In this document: positions 18,577 to 27,500 of the stretch, piece by piece
Numbering within the stretch: the stretch's first letter is position 1
Layout: every line of letters starts with the position of its first letter
Assembly (NCBI GenBank): GCA_024689005.1
Contig: JAILDU010000061.1
Location: 1-41,083 of the forward strand
Direction of reading: 5' to 3'
DNA length: 41,083 bases
Origin: Paludibacteraceae bacterium
GTDB taxonomy: Bacteria; Bacteroidota; Bacteroidia; Bacteroidales; Paludibacteraceae
The notes under the pieces: model-generated
Database searches by the model: none
Seen by the model: only the letters and a program-made list of their open reading frames with translations
Told to the model about the DNA's origin: nothing
Position numbers and translations under genes: made by a program

Positions 18577-18610
18577 ATCTTTAATAATTCTTTAATTCGT
18601 TCAACAAATA

Positions 18611-19729
18611 TTATTCGTAGATAGTAACGCCTTCTACAACGCGATGGATGTTACCGCTTACTGATGGAGCATCCGGAGTCAGGTTGTGAGCCAACGAAGC
18701 ATAATAGCCGAGCAGCTGACCAACGAGAACGTAAGAAACGATACCATAAGCACCGGTCTCTGCACTACCGTGAGGCATAGCAACGATGAGGTCTGCATTT
18801 ACACCGTCGAGAGCCGGCTTCTGACCTGCGATAACGATGATCTGTGCAACCGGTTTGTTGTTGCCGTCCACCTGACGAACCAAGTCACGCTCGTAGCGTT
18901 GAGTCTTCTCGTCATCAGTCATCAGATATGCAACGAGTGATTTGTTGTTAACTACTGCTTTCGGTCCGTGACGGAATCCGAGGAAGCTATCAAATTTGCA
19001 GACTACTGCGCCATCGGTCAACTCTTGGAGTTTGAGGTGGCACTCTTCTGCAATACCCTTCAGTGCGCCTGAACCCAGGAATACGCCACGCTCAAATGGG
19101 CGCTCTGCGATAGCTTTGAGACTATTCTCGTAGTTAGCGATAACGGCTTCTGCGTTCTTAGCGGTGTTCTCCAATTTCTCAGCATCTTTCTCCAATGTGT
19201 CGATGTTGCCGAGCATGATGCAGGTGAGCAACATGGTAGAGAAACTGCTGGTCATAGCCAATGATTTGTCATCGGTCTCTTCCGGCAACTGGAGCAACAG
19301 GATGTTGTCCTGACCCTTAGCCTGCTGAGCCAATTTACCATTCTTGTTGCAGGTGATATAGACGTGTGCTACTTTTTTGCAGAGCTTGTTAGCGAGATTA
19401 ACTGCGCCGACACTCTCAGGGCTGTTACCTGAACGAGCGAAGCTGACCAAGAGCAGAGGACGCTCTGCGTCGAGCAGGCAGTCTGCGTGGGTGATCAGGT
19501 CGGTTGTGGCAACGGCACGTACATTGCGCCACGGACCACGCATAACCGGAGCGAGTGCGTCGCCGATGAATGCCGATGTGCCGGCACCCGTTAGTACAAC
19601 GTCTGTTTCCGGAGTGAGGTACTTGTGCATGAATGCACTGATTTCTGCTTTCGCACTCAGCAAGGCTTGGAGCTCTTTGCGCCACATAGCCGGCTGCTGA
19701 TGAATTTCATCAAATGTAAATGAAGTCAT
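18611..19729 (-). CDS. agaS: AgaS-type SIS-domain ketose/aldose isomerase or deaminase (372 aa)
   Basis: Double SIS-domain protein of the AgaS family, which converts galactosamine 6-phosphate to tagatose 6-phosphate and ammonia in the cytoplasm. The sequence shows the family's opening (FDEIHQQPAMWRKEL), the first sugar-phosphate site (TGAGTSAFIGD, about 47-57; SFARSGNSPESV, about 95-106) and the second-half motifs GSGALKGIAEECHLKLQEL and FLGFRHGPKAVV, in which a Glu and a His are catalytic in related isomerases. Length is normal. It is the first gene after the 219-nt gap, with a Bacteroidetes-type promoter box 75 nt upstream of the ATG. With the following GatZ-type and PfkB-type genes it makes up a galactosamine/tagatose pathway, although no deacetylase or GalN(Ac)-specific transporter is seen here. 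Confidence 0.9.
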   Translation of the reverse strand: MTSFTFDEIHQQPAMWRKELQALLSAKAEISAFMHKYLTPETDVVLTGAGTSAFIGDALAPVMRGPWRNVRAVATTDLITHADCLLDAERPLLLVSFARSGNSPESVGAVNLANKLCKKVAHVYITCNKNGKLAQQAKGQDNILLLQLPEETDDKSLAMTSSFSTMLLTCIMLGNIDTLEKDAEKLENTAKNAEAVIANYENSLKAIAERPFERGVFLGSGALKGIAEECHLKLQELTDGAVVCKFDSFLGFRHGPKAVVNNKSLVAYLMTDDEKTQRYERDLVRQVDGNNKPVAQIIVIAGQKPALDGVNADLIVAMPHGSAETGAYGIVSYVLVGQLLGYYASLAHNLTPDAPSVSGNIHRVVEGVTIYE

Positions 19730-19773
19730 GTTAAATGATATGTTAATAGTATTTTTTAGAGTCTCATTAAGTC

Positions 19774-19917
19774 CAAACGAAACATCGTAAGGCGTTTCTG
19801 CTGCAAAATTACAACTTTATTATATAATTATAATAGGTGTCAGTTATGTTGTTTAGCATAATTTTGAAACATGTCGACTTAAACAAGTGAATATGTGTGC
19901 ATTGAATGTTTCGTTTG
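19774..19917. promoter_or_regulatory. Pair of 12-bp inverted repeats around the AgaS-type promoter, possible operator pair
   Basis: CAAACGAAACAT at 19774-19785 and its exact complement ATGTTTCGTTTG at 19906-19917 bracket the promoter box. The first lies about where transcription should start, the second about 95 nt upstream of the box. GAAACAT (19866-19872) and TTTCGAAAA (19931-19939) lie nearby. The arrangement resembles a looped operator pair, but the regulator is unknown and none is encoded in this window. Confidence 0.45.
19804..19811 (-). promoter_or_regulatory. Candidate Bacteroidetes -7 promoter box upstream of the AgaS-type gene
   Basis: The minus strand reads TAATTTTG, which matches the Bacteroidetes -7 consensus TAnnTTTG. 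No TTTG element lies 19 to 21 nt further upstream, where the sequence is a TA-rich stretch, so activation by a regulator may be needed. It sits in the only sizeable gap (19730-19948) inside the gene series. Confidence 0.5.
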
Positions 19918-19948
19918 CTATTTCGCAATCTTTCGAAAAACTTATGTT

Positions 19949-20524
19949 TCACTCGAGAGTCAATTCTCCGAAAAATTGCGGACAATGGAAGTCCGGTTTT
20001 GGCAAATCAACTGGTTGCCAGCTTAAAAAGTGCGGTTTTTTGGTTTTGTCGGCGCACTTATAGAAGTTAGCTCGTAGTGTTTGCGGAAACTGCATTTCTT
20101 GGTTCCGAAATATTAACGAAAGGGGTATTTGTAACTCTACCTCCCATTCGAAAATGCCGTCTTTCTCCTCTATTATTTCGCGCGGGTACGTGCAGCGGCG
20201 CTTGATTTGTGTCATCTCTTCGGCGGTGAGAGGTTCTACTTCTGTCGCTCTGCCTTTGCGTCGTGAAGCCACCATGGCGCCGATGCAGTTGGTCTCGAAG
20301 TTCATATAGTGGTCATCATCGGGAGTCTGGCAAAAGAACTCAACGCACGAGTCTTCCCATACAGGTCCCTGATCTTTGATAGTAGCCGCACGTAATTGTT
20401 CGCCTTTGACGAAATAGTGCAGGTACAGGTTCTCGTGATCGTTGTTTACCTCCACACGTACTTCCGGTTTCTCAGGAAAATCCTGAGGCCAGTTGACATG
20501 GTTGATATGTAATATCTGTGTCAT
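19949..20524 (-). CDS. CBM9-like carbohydrate-binding-fold protein (191 aa)
   Basis: Small protein resembling family 9 carbohydrate-binding modules (DOMON-like beta-sandwich), as found alone in many Bacteroidales. Recognisable points are LYLHYFVKGEQLRA near the N-terminus, WEDSCVEFFCQ, YMNFETNCIGAM, and the C-terminal LRANFYKCADKT and FLSWQP segments. I chose the ATG at 20522-20524 because the domain starts right after it and there is no convincing signal peptide. A GTG at 20552-20554, 2 nt after the upstream stop codon, would add ten hydrophobic residues and is the alternative start. Without a signal peptide it would be cytoplasmic, unusual for a glycan-binding module. Function is unproven; as partner of the sugar-phosphate genes it may bind or process an imported saccharide. 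Confidence 0.8.
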   Translation of the reverse strand: MTQILHINHVNWPQDFPEKPEVRVEVNNDHENLYLHYFVKGEQLRAATIKDQGPVWEDSCVEFFCQTPDDDHYMNFETNCIGAMVASRRKGRATEVEPLTAEEMTQIKRRCTYPREIIEEKDGIFEWEVELQIPLSLIFRNQEMQFPQTLRANFYKCADKTKKPHFLSWQPVDLPKPDFHCPQFFGELTLE

Positions 20525-20556
20525 CGCTGTCAATATGATAAATAAGAATCTCACTA

Positions 20557-22254
20557 TTATGCCAGTTTTCGGATGATAGCTTGCATCTCGTTCTCTACTT
20601 TCTCCTGTTCCTCCAACAGACGCAGCTGTGCGCGTGTGCGGACGAGATTGTGCTCAGGATATTGTATCTTGTAGTACGTATCGCCATTGAGCCAGTCGGT
20701 GAAGAATCGTACGGTCTGCATGTAACTCAAGAGTCGGCATCCATAAGGCAACAACTCTTTTTCCGTCTCTGTCAGGAAGGTGGCTTGCTTGAGATAGCCT
20801 CGTGTATATGCCTCGAATATCTCGAGATCGACTCGAATATTGTCTAGGATAGGGTCGTCTTCCTGTCCTGTGTTGGCCGCAGTACGCATGAAGTCGCCGA
20901 AGTCGCTAAGCACGTATCCCGGCATGACTGTGTCCAGGTCAACGATGCAGATAGGTCGTCCCGCTTCGTCAAACAGGATATTGTTGACTTTGGTGTCGCA
21001 GTGGTTGATATGTTTGGGCAGTTTGCCTTCTCTAAACAGGCGTTCGGCCAGGCACATTTGTTCGCGGCGCACATTGATGGCATCAATGATATCTTGGCAC
21101 GTAGCCTTGCGTCCGGCAGCATCTGCTTCCAGTGCTTCGTCCAATTGTTGAAGACGGAATTCGATGTTGTGGAAGTTAGGAATAGACTCGCACAACTCGT
21201 CAAAAGGCAGGTCCGCCAATTGACATTGGAATCGTCCAAAGGCTTCTCCTGTCAGTTCTGCCGATTTTGGTGTCACTTTCTCTTGCGAAGTGGCATTCTC
21301 TATCAGTACATAGACGCGCCAGTAATTGCCGTCCGGTGTTTGATAATAGAGTCTGCCGTCACGTGTCGGAACGAGTTCGAGGACTTGGCGTTCTATATCT
21401 TTTTCTCCCGCAGCCTCCAGTTTGTGGCGGATATGATCGGTCACTTTCTTTATGTTCTGCTGCAGGCCTTCCACATTCTGGAAGATGTGGTGGTTGATAC
21501 GTTGGAGGAAATAGGAACGTTCACCGGCATGTTTGGCACGCACGATGTACGATTCGTTGATGAATCCTATTTTTAGTGGTTGCGGGTCTGCCACCTCGTT
21601 GTCGATGGCAAAATGGCTTAGTGTCTCTATCATTTTCAGTTCTTCTACTGATGCGCATGTCTGCCATCCTAGGTATTTCTCAGCAGCAGCGCGGTTTTTG
21701 TCTAAATCGTCCACGTAGACAGTGTGTGCGGAATCTATCTTTGCATCATTGGCTACGTATTCAAAAATTTCTTTTGTTGGTTTGGCCATGTGCAGGTGGT
21801 GTGAGGCGTAAATGCCGTCGAAATAGCGATCCAAGCGGTATTGCTCAAAAATCGGGTCCCAGTGCATATGGTTGGAGTTGGACAACAGGTACGTCTTGTA
21901 TCCTGCTTTGCGCAAGTCGGCTATGTGGTCCAATCTCTCTTGCGGCAGTTCATCCAGCATGCTCATCCATGCTTGGCGGATATCTTCTAACGTAGTGCCG
22001 GCGTGGCAGTATTGTTGTACGGCATTGAGGAAGTCCTCTGTGCTTATATTGCCGTGTTCGTAGTCGTGCATCAGTTGGCGTGTTGCGGCGCTTACGGCGG
22101 CCACTCCCTCGCCTTCGTCATCTATACCCAAGACGTTGCGTACGTTCTCTTCGCCCATCAGACGTTTGAAGTTGCCCACGCAGCGCGGCACATTGAGGTT
22201 GATAAGTACTCCGCCTAAGTCAAAGACGATAGTGTTAATAGGGTGTGTTTTCAT
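20557..22254 (-). CDS. HAD phosphatase fused to NahK-like hexosamine 1-kinase (565 aa)
   Basis: Two enzymes in one chain. Residues 1 to about 210 form a HAD-superfamily phosphatase of the type that includes alpha-glucose-1-phosphate phosphatase YihX: motif I FDLGGVLINL (Asp12), motif II LLSNSN (Ser125), motif III Lys158 and motif IV YVDDLDKNR (Asp182, Asp183). Residues about 220-565 form an aminoglycoside-phosphotransferase-fold kinase closest to N-acetylhexosamine 1-kinase: a start like GFINESYIV, catalytic loop HCDTKVNNILF (Asp420, Asn425), and metal-binding DLDTVMPG (Asp439, Asp441). NahK phosphorylates GlcNAc or GalNAc at C1. Which sugars the two domains use here is unknown. The gene follows the DUF4832-type gene by 33 nt and precedes the CBM9-like gene. 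Both active sites look intact, so a futile cycle would arise if both handled the same sugar phosphate. Confidence 0.88.
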   Translation of the reverse strand: MKTHPINTIVFDLGGVLINLNVPRCVGNFKRLMGEENVRNVLGIDDEGEGVAAVSAATRQLMHDYEHGNISTEDFLNAVQQYCHAGTTLEDIRQAWMSMLDELPQERLDHIADLRKAGYKTYLLSNSNHMHWDPIFEQYRLDRYFDGIYASHHLHMAKPTKEIFEYVANDAKIDSAHTVYVDDLDKNRAAAEKYLGWQTCASVEELKMIETLSHFAIDNEVADPQPLKIGFINESYIVRAKHAGERSYFLQRINHHIFQNVEGLQQNIKKVTDHIRHKLEAAGEKDIERQVLELVPTRDGRLYYQTPDGNYWRVYVLIENATSQEKVTPKSAELTGEAFGRFQCQLADLPFDELCESIPNFHNIEFRLQQLDEALEADAAGRKATCQDIIDAINVRREQMCLAERLFREGKLPKHINHCDTKVNNILFDEAGRPICIVDLDTVMPGYVLSDFGDFMRTAANTGQEDDPILDNIRVDLEIFEAYTRGYLKQATFLTETEKELLPYGCRLLSYMQTVRFFTDWLNGDTYYKIQYPEHNLVRTRAQLRLLEEQEKVENEMQAIIRKLA

Positions 22255-22287
22255 GTTGTCAGTATATTGTTGCGTTAAATATTGTTT

Positions 22288-23823
22288 TCATTTCTGTTGT
22301 CCGAGTGCGTCATAAGTGGTACCATCCGGCGTAGTGATATAGATGCGGCCGTTTCTTATTTCCTTGCGCGCTTGCTGTGAATGGCTATTACAGACGTTCT
22401 CAATGCTTTCCGGTTCTCCCGGATCCAGCGGAGCGTCTTTGGTAATAACGATATCTGCTCCGAGGTCGTTGAGTCCGGTCTCCGGGTTCCAGAGGTTCTT
22501 GTTGGCAACTCGGATGGAGAAGCGCGGATCATTCTGCAGCGAAGTGTATTTGTCCGGCATCCACAGATAGAGGCGGTATGTGCCTTCCTGCATATCGTCC
22601 GGCAGTTCAATCTGCTCGCGGACGAGGCTTACCTCATAGCGGGGCAACCATCTGCGCGGGTCGGTCTGCAGGGGGAAACGATACGTGTGCTCGTTGTTGG
22701 CCATTACTATGTATGCAGTACGTTCGTTGTAGAGAGGTGCGCATCCCGAATTGCTGATGCTGATGGTGATATTGGCTTTTCCTCCCGGTGCAGCCTGGTC
22801 GCTATAGGTGGCGTACAGCAGGTTGTAGCGGTAACCCATGAAGCGGTTCTGAACGTCAAACAGACCGTCCTTGCGCCATCTGCTGGTCACTTGCGTTGCA
22901 TAAGACTTGCCGCAGAACGACCAGTGGTATTCGCTCATCTCTTCCGGCCCTTTCTTGTAGACTTTTTGTGCATAACTATCATCCTCCACATTGGTTTCCC
23001 CACCGTTGGGGACATAGAGCGTCTCATCGGCAATGTATCTTCTTACTTGCGGATCATCGTCCTTGCTGTTGCTGGCATAGGTGCCATCGTTGCCCCAAGA
23101 GTTGAGGAAAGCGTCGTTATGGCATCCCATACGTGCTTTGACTGTTCCGCTGAATCCTTCTTCCGGACTCAATGCCTTGTTGTTGATGCCCTTGCGTTTC
23201 AGATACTCGGTCTTGATCATCGGGTAACGGAAGAGGATGAAACGATCTTCCGGCATGTATTGGAACAGATAGTCGATGATCTGCTCACGTTTGTCATTCA
23301 TGTGCATGCTTTTGTTGCCATAGTTGGATGAGTAGTACCACTCTCCCCATGAGCCGATAAAGCCGGCTTCGATCACATAGATTACATCTGCATTGTCCTT
23401 GAGGTGTTGGCTCAGTTGCTCCATGTGGATTCTTGCCCATTCGGGGGTCGCATCCACATTGTCGCTCTGACTCTCGGTATACGCGAAACGCAATACGCAC
23501 TTCACACCGCAGTCACGCAGAATTTGCATATCTTCGTCAAAACCGTTCAATATAACTTGCGGCAGACTGTCGCTTTTGAAATTTCTAAAGTTATACAACA
23601 CCATGGCCAGCGTCATCTTCTCGTTCGAACCCCAATTCTTGTCCATATTACCTTTAACAACATTGGGATGCTTTTCGCTTACTCGTGCGCTGATCTCCTC
23701 TGTGTATCCGCGTTCCGGATTCTTGAAAATAGAAATATTGTCCGTGGTGTACGAAACACGAATGGCGTGAACCGAAAGAACACCGACCAATAACAGACTA
23801 ACGATAGAAAATATTTTGTTCAT
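22288..23823 (-). CDS. Exported DUF4874/DUF4832-type protein with C-terminal sorting-type tail (511 aa)
   Basis: I chose the ATG at 23821-23823 because it begins a clear signal peptide (MNKIFSIVSLLLVGVLSVHA); the frame is open 57 codons upstream, but that part crosses the promoter. The mature protein starts with the NPERGY motif (about 35-40) typical of DUF4874, followed by a TIM-barrel-like region with YVIEAGFIGSWGEWYYSS, and a DUF4832 region. As I recall, the family often occurs near carbohydrate-active enzymes and its activity is not firmly known; the barrel and the acidic pair around the GEW segment would fit a glycosidase-like role, which is inference. The last 28 residues (EIRNGRIYITTPDGTTYDALG) are the short tail also found on the phosphoesterases. 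It is the first gene of the series and has a good promoter about 80 nt upstream. Confidence 0.85.
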   Translation of the reverse strand: MNKIFSIVSLLLVGVLSVHAIRVSYTTDNISIFKNPERGYTEEISARVSEKHPNVVKGNMDKNWGSNEKMTLAMVLYNFRNFKSDSLPQVILNGFDEDMQILRDCGVKCVLRFAYTESQSDNVDATPEWARIHMEQLSQHLKDNADVIYVIEAGFIGSWGEWYYSSNYGNKSMHMNDKREQIIDYLFQYMPEDRFILFRYPMIKTEYLKRKGINNKALSPEEGFSGTVKARMGCHNDAFLNSWGNDGTYASNSKDDDPQVRRYIADETLYVPNGGETNVEDDSYAQKVYKKGPEEMSEYHWSFCGKSYATQVTSRWRKDGLFDVQNRFMGYRYNLLYATYSDQAAPGGKANITISISNSGCAPLYNERTAYIVMANNEHTYRFPLQTDPRRWLPRYEVSLVREQIELPDDMQEGTYRLYLWMPDKYTSLQNDPRFSIRVANKNLWNPETGLNDLGADIVITKDAPLDPGEPESIENVCNSHSQQARKEIRNGRIYITTPDGTTYDALGQQK

Positions 23824-23903
23824 TATCTTGTTGTAATAATTAATATTCTCAGAATGAGCATGTTCTGCTATTTGCAAGAACTCCTCTGCAATCAAATACG
23901 GCG

Positions 23904-23935
23904 CAAAATTACTACAAATACGCGAACTGAACAAA
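23904..23935 (-). promoter_or_regulatory. Bacteroidetes-type promoter for the DUF4832-type gene and possibly the genes after it
   Basis: On the minus strand a -33 TTTG (23932-23935) and a -7 TAATTTTG (23904-23911) are separated by 20 nt, close to the consensus TTTG-N19-TAnnTTTG. The ATG follows about 80 nt later. With short gaps downstream, transcripts from here could reach the CBM9-like gene at least. Confidence 0.7.
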
Positions 23936-23981
23936 TATTTCGGTCGAAAAAAATTACACCTATATATAATAGAGACGCATA

Positions 23982-24115
23982 GTTTCGAAAACATTCATTG
24001 ACACATTAAGTTTGCAAAAGCCGCATTTTCAACGGGAAATGCAATCTTTAGTGAGCAATAAACGTTTCGAAAATATACTCCGAAAGAATAGAAACGAAAC
24101 TTTCGTAACGTTACG
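23982..24115. promoter_or_regulatory. Cluster of GTTTCG/CGAAAC elements and a 12-bp palindrome, possible operator region
   Basis: GTTTCGAAAA occurs at 23982-23991 and 24064-24073 (the latter preceded to give AAACGTTT, a LacI-like core), GAAACGAAAC at 24091-24100, and the perfect palindrome CGTAACGTTACG at 24104-24115. The same elements recur upstream of the AgaS-type gene (19774-19939). The position, 70 to 210 nt upstream of the -7 box of the DUF4832-type gene, fits an activator or repressor site. Confidence 0.45.
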
Positions 24116-24457
24116 GAAATGGATAATGAAACATTTATGGTTTTCTACCGGTGTTTATTTGGTGTCCACAATCCGGAAGTACATTTCTCCTCTGATTGTC
24201 TCTTTTTTCTTGAATTACAGCCCTCTCTGTCGCTCCTGTTTCGTCAGCATTTTTCTCATTCATCCCTTCTTCTTTCTTCTTTTCCGCATTCTTTATTCTC
24301 AATCGTGTGTCAAAAGCGCGTGATAAGCGCGACCATGCCGGGATGATAGCGACTTTTTACACGTACTATAATTGCCTCTCTAACGGATAATCGCTGACAG
24401 ACCGCGGGTGATAATTATAGAATTTATTCTATTTTCTCAAAAATAAATCCCAGAAAA

Positions 24458-24489
24458 TTTGCACATTCGATTTTTTTTTTGTAATTTTG
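24458..24489 (+). promoter_or_regulatory. Bacteroidetes-type promoter for ileS
   Basis: A -33 TTTG (24458-24461) and -7 TAATTTTG (24482-24489) lie 20 nt apart; the spacer ends in a run of ten T. Start of transcription would be near 24496, leaving a leader of about 45 nt before the ATG at 24541. The leader is AT-rich with no visible riboswitch or Shine-Dalgarno site. Confidence 0.75.
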
Positions 24490-24540
24490 CAGCCAAATTT
24501 GCATAAGCAAACGGTAAGACTAAAAAATTAAACATATATA

Positions 24541-27500
24541 ATGAAGAAATTCAACGAATACAAACAGCTGAACTTGCCCCAATTGAGCCGTGAGGTGCTG
24601 GAGCAGTGGGAGAAAGAGAAACTATTTGAGAAGAGTATCAGTACCCGTGAGGGCCATCCGCAATTTTTGTTTTTTGAAGGTCCTCCTTCGGCAAACGGAA
24701 TGCCGGGTATTCACCACGTAATGGCACGTACGATCAAGGATACGTTCTGTCGATTTAAGACGATGCAGGGGTATCAGGTACGTCGTAAGGCCGGATGGGA
24801 TACGCACGGTCTGCCGGTGGAATTGGGTGTAGAGAAGATGTTGGGAATCACCAAGGAGGATATCGGCAAGAAGATCAGTGTGGACGAGTACAATGCCGCT
24901 TGTCGCCGCGAGGTGATGAAGTACACCAAGGAATGGACCAATCTGACCAAACAAATGGGTTATTGGGTGGATTTGGAGAATCCGTATATCACTTATGACA
25001 ACAAGTACATAGAGACGTTGTGGTACCTGCTGAAAGAGTTGTACAAGAAAGGTTATTTGTACAAGGGCTATACTATTCAGCCGTATTCTCCGGCAGCCGG
25101 AACGGGATTGAGCTCGCACGAGTTGAACCAGCCGGGTTGCTATCGTGACGTAAAGGATCTTACGTGCACGGCTCGCTTTAAGGTAAAGGCGAACGGACGA
25201 ATGGCGAATGGCGAATGTTATATTATCGCGTGGACAACCACTCCATGGACGCTTCCTTCCAATACCGCCCTTTGTGTCGGACCGAAGATTGATTATGTAG
25301 AGGTAGAGACTCCGGCAGGAGACCATATCATCTTGGCTGAGGCACGCTTGAGTGCATACCAGAAAGAGCTGTGCGGAGCGGATGAGGAAGGTAAGACGTT
25401 GGAACCGAAGATTGTATGGCGTGGCAAGGGCAAGGACCTCGTCGGACTCGAATATGAGCCGTTGTTTCCGTGGGTGAACCCGGGCGAAGGTGCTTTCCGT
25501 GTTATCCCGGGCGACTATGTAACCACCGAAGACGGTACGGGTATAGTACACATCGCGCCGACGTTTGGTGCAGACGATAAGAAAGTGGGTGATGCAGCCG
25601 GCGTGCCGGGCATGTACCTGCAAACCAAGAACTACGGTCCGCGTCCGATGGTGGACTTCACCGGTAAGTACTGGAAAGTAGAAGATTTGGACGAAGCGTG
25701 GTACAAAGCCAATGTCAACGATGCGCTCTACAGCAAGTATGCCGGCCGTTGGGTGAAAAATGCTTATGATCCGCAATTCGCAGTGGACGGCAAGTACGAC
25801 GAGCAAGCTGCATCCAAAGCCGAGACACTCGACCTGCACCTCTGCCTCGAAATGAAAGCCGACGGACGTCTGCTGCGCAGCGAGAAGCATGTGCACACGT
25901 ATCCGCATTGTTGGCGTACCGATAAACCGGTCCTCTATTATCCGCTGGACAGCTGGTTTATCAAGTCAACCAAGGCGCGTGAGGAGATGATTGCGCTCAA
26001 TCAGACTATCAACTGGCAGCCGGAGAGTACGGGAACAGGACGTTTCGGTCAGTGGCTGAATAACCTGAATGACTGGAACTTGAGCCGTAGCCGTTACTGG
26101 GGAACGCCGCTACCAATATGGCGAACCGAGGATGGTCAGGAAGAGATTTGTATCGGCAGCATCAAAGAGTTGTTTGAAGAGATAGAGAAATCTGTGAAGG
26201 CAGGCTTTATGAAGGCTAATCCGTGGCCGAAACACAAGGTGGGTGATTACAGCAAAGAGAACTATGATCCGAGCGTGATAGATCTTCACCGTCCGTATGT
26301 GGACAGCATAGTGTTGGTGTCGCCAAGCGGCAAGCCGATGAAGCGAGAGTTGGACCTGATAGATGTTTGGTTTGATTCGGGTGCTATGCCTTATGCACAG
26401 AACCACTATCCGTTTGAGAACCAAGACCTGCCACGTACGGCAGATTTTATCTCGGAGGGTGTGGATCAGACACGCGGTTGGTTCTTTACACTGCATGCCA
26501 TTCACACGATGATAGAAGGCAAAGTGGCGTATAAGAACGTTATCTCGAACGGTCTGGTACTTGATAAGAACGGGAATAAGATGTCGAAGCGTTTGGGCAA
26601 TGCGGTTGATCCGTTCGGAGCGCTCGACAAGTACGGAGCTGACCCGGTTCGCTGGTACATGCTGACTAACAGTAGTCCGTGGGAGAACCTGAAGTTCGAT
26701 CCCGAAGGAGTGGATGAGGTACGCCGTAAGTTCTTCGGAACACTCTATAATACATACGGGTTCTTCGCACTGTATGCTAATGTGGACGGCTGGTCGTCTG
26801 ATAGTGCGAACGGTTCTGCGGCATATTCGGAGATAGACAAGTGGATATTGAGTAAACTCAATTCGCTGATAAAGGAAGTGACGGAATCTTACGAGGCATA
26901 TGAGCCGACTAAGGCTGGCCGTGCTATCTCGGACTTTGTACAAGACGACCTGAGTAACTGGTATGTGCGTCTGAACCGCAAGCGTTTCTGGGGCGGCGAG
27001 ATGAATGCCGACAAGCAGGCTGCTTATGAGACCTTGTATGCATGTCTGAAGACGGTGGCTCAGTTGATGGCACCTAACGCTCCGTTCTTTGCAGACCGTT
27101 TGTACAGAGATCTAACCGGTGAGACCGTTCACCTGAGCGAATGGCCGAAGGCAGATGAGAAGATGATTGACGTGAATCTGGAGCGTCAGATGTTCCTGGC
27201 ACAACAGGCCACTTCGATGATACTCAGCCTGCGTAAGCGTGCGGAGAAGAACGTGCGTCAACCGCTGCAGAAAGCCGTTATCCCGACTCCGGACAAGGAG
27301 ACGACCGATGCTCTGTTGCATGTGGCAGAACTGATTAAGAGTGAGGTGAACGTGAAGGAACTGGTGGTAGTGCCGGCAGAACAGAGCGAGATTCGCTTGG
27401 TTAAGAAGATTAAGCCGAACTTCAAGGTGCTTGGCAAGAAAGTGGGTGCTCAGATGAAAGCCGTGGCTGCAGAGATCAGTACAATGAACCAAGACCAGAT

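Larger units (their letters stand above)
23824..24540. other. 717-nt divergent intergenic region, no gene supported
   Basis: The region separates the minus-strand series from ileS. It holds a promoter at each end, several GTTTCG/CGAAAC elements between 23982 and 24100, a 12-bp palindrome at 24104-24115, a pyrimidine-rich plus strand at about 24186-24300 and an 8-bp inverted repeat CTATAATT/AATTATAG (24366-24373, 24413-24420). Short overlapping open frames at 24012-24346 are low-complexity (Phe, Ser and Leu from the pyrimidine tract), overlap each other and resemble no protein I know, so I do not call a gene. Confidence 0.6.

Noticed and set aside
24012..24346. Two overlapping plus-strand frames of 103 and 75 codons before ileS
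   Set aside because: They overlap each other in different frames, lie over the pyrimidine-rich tract, have no promoter or ribosome site and encode low-complexity Phe/Ser/Leu peptides.
24366..24420. 8-bp inverted repeat as an ileS leader regulator
   Set aside because: It lies upstream of the predicted ileS promoter, so it would not be part of that transcript, and the arms are AT-rich and 39 nt apart.
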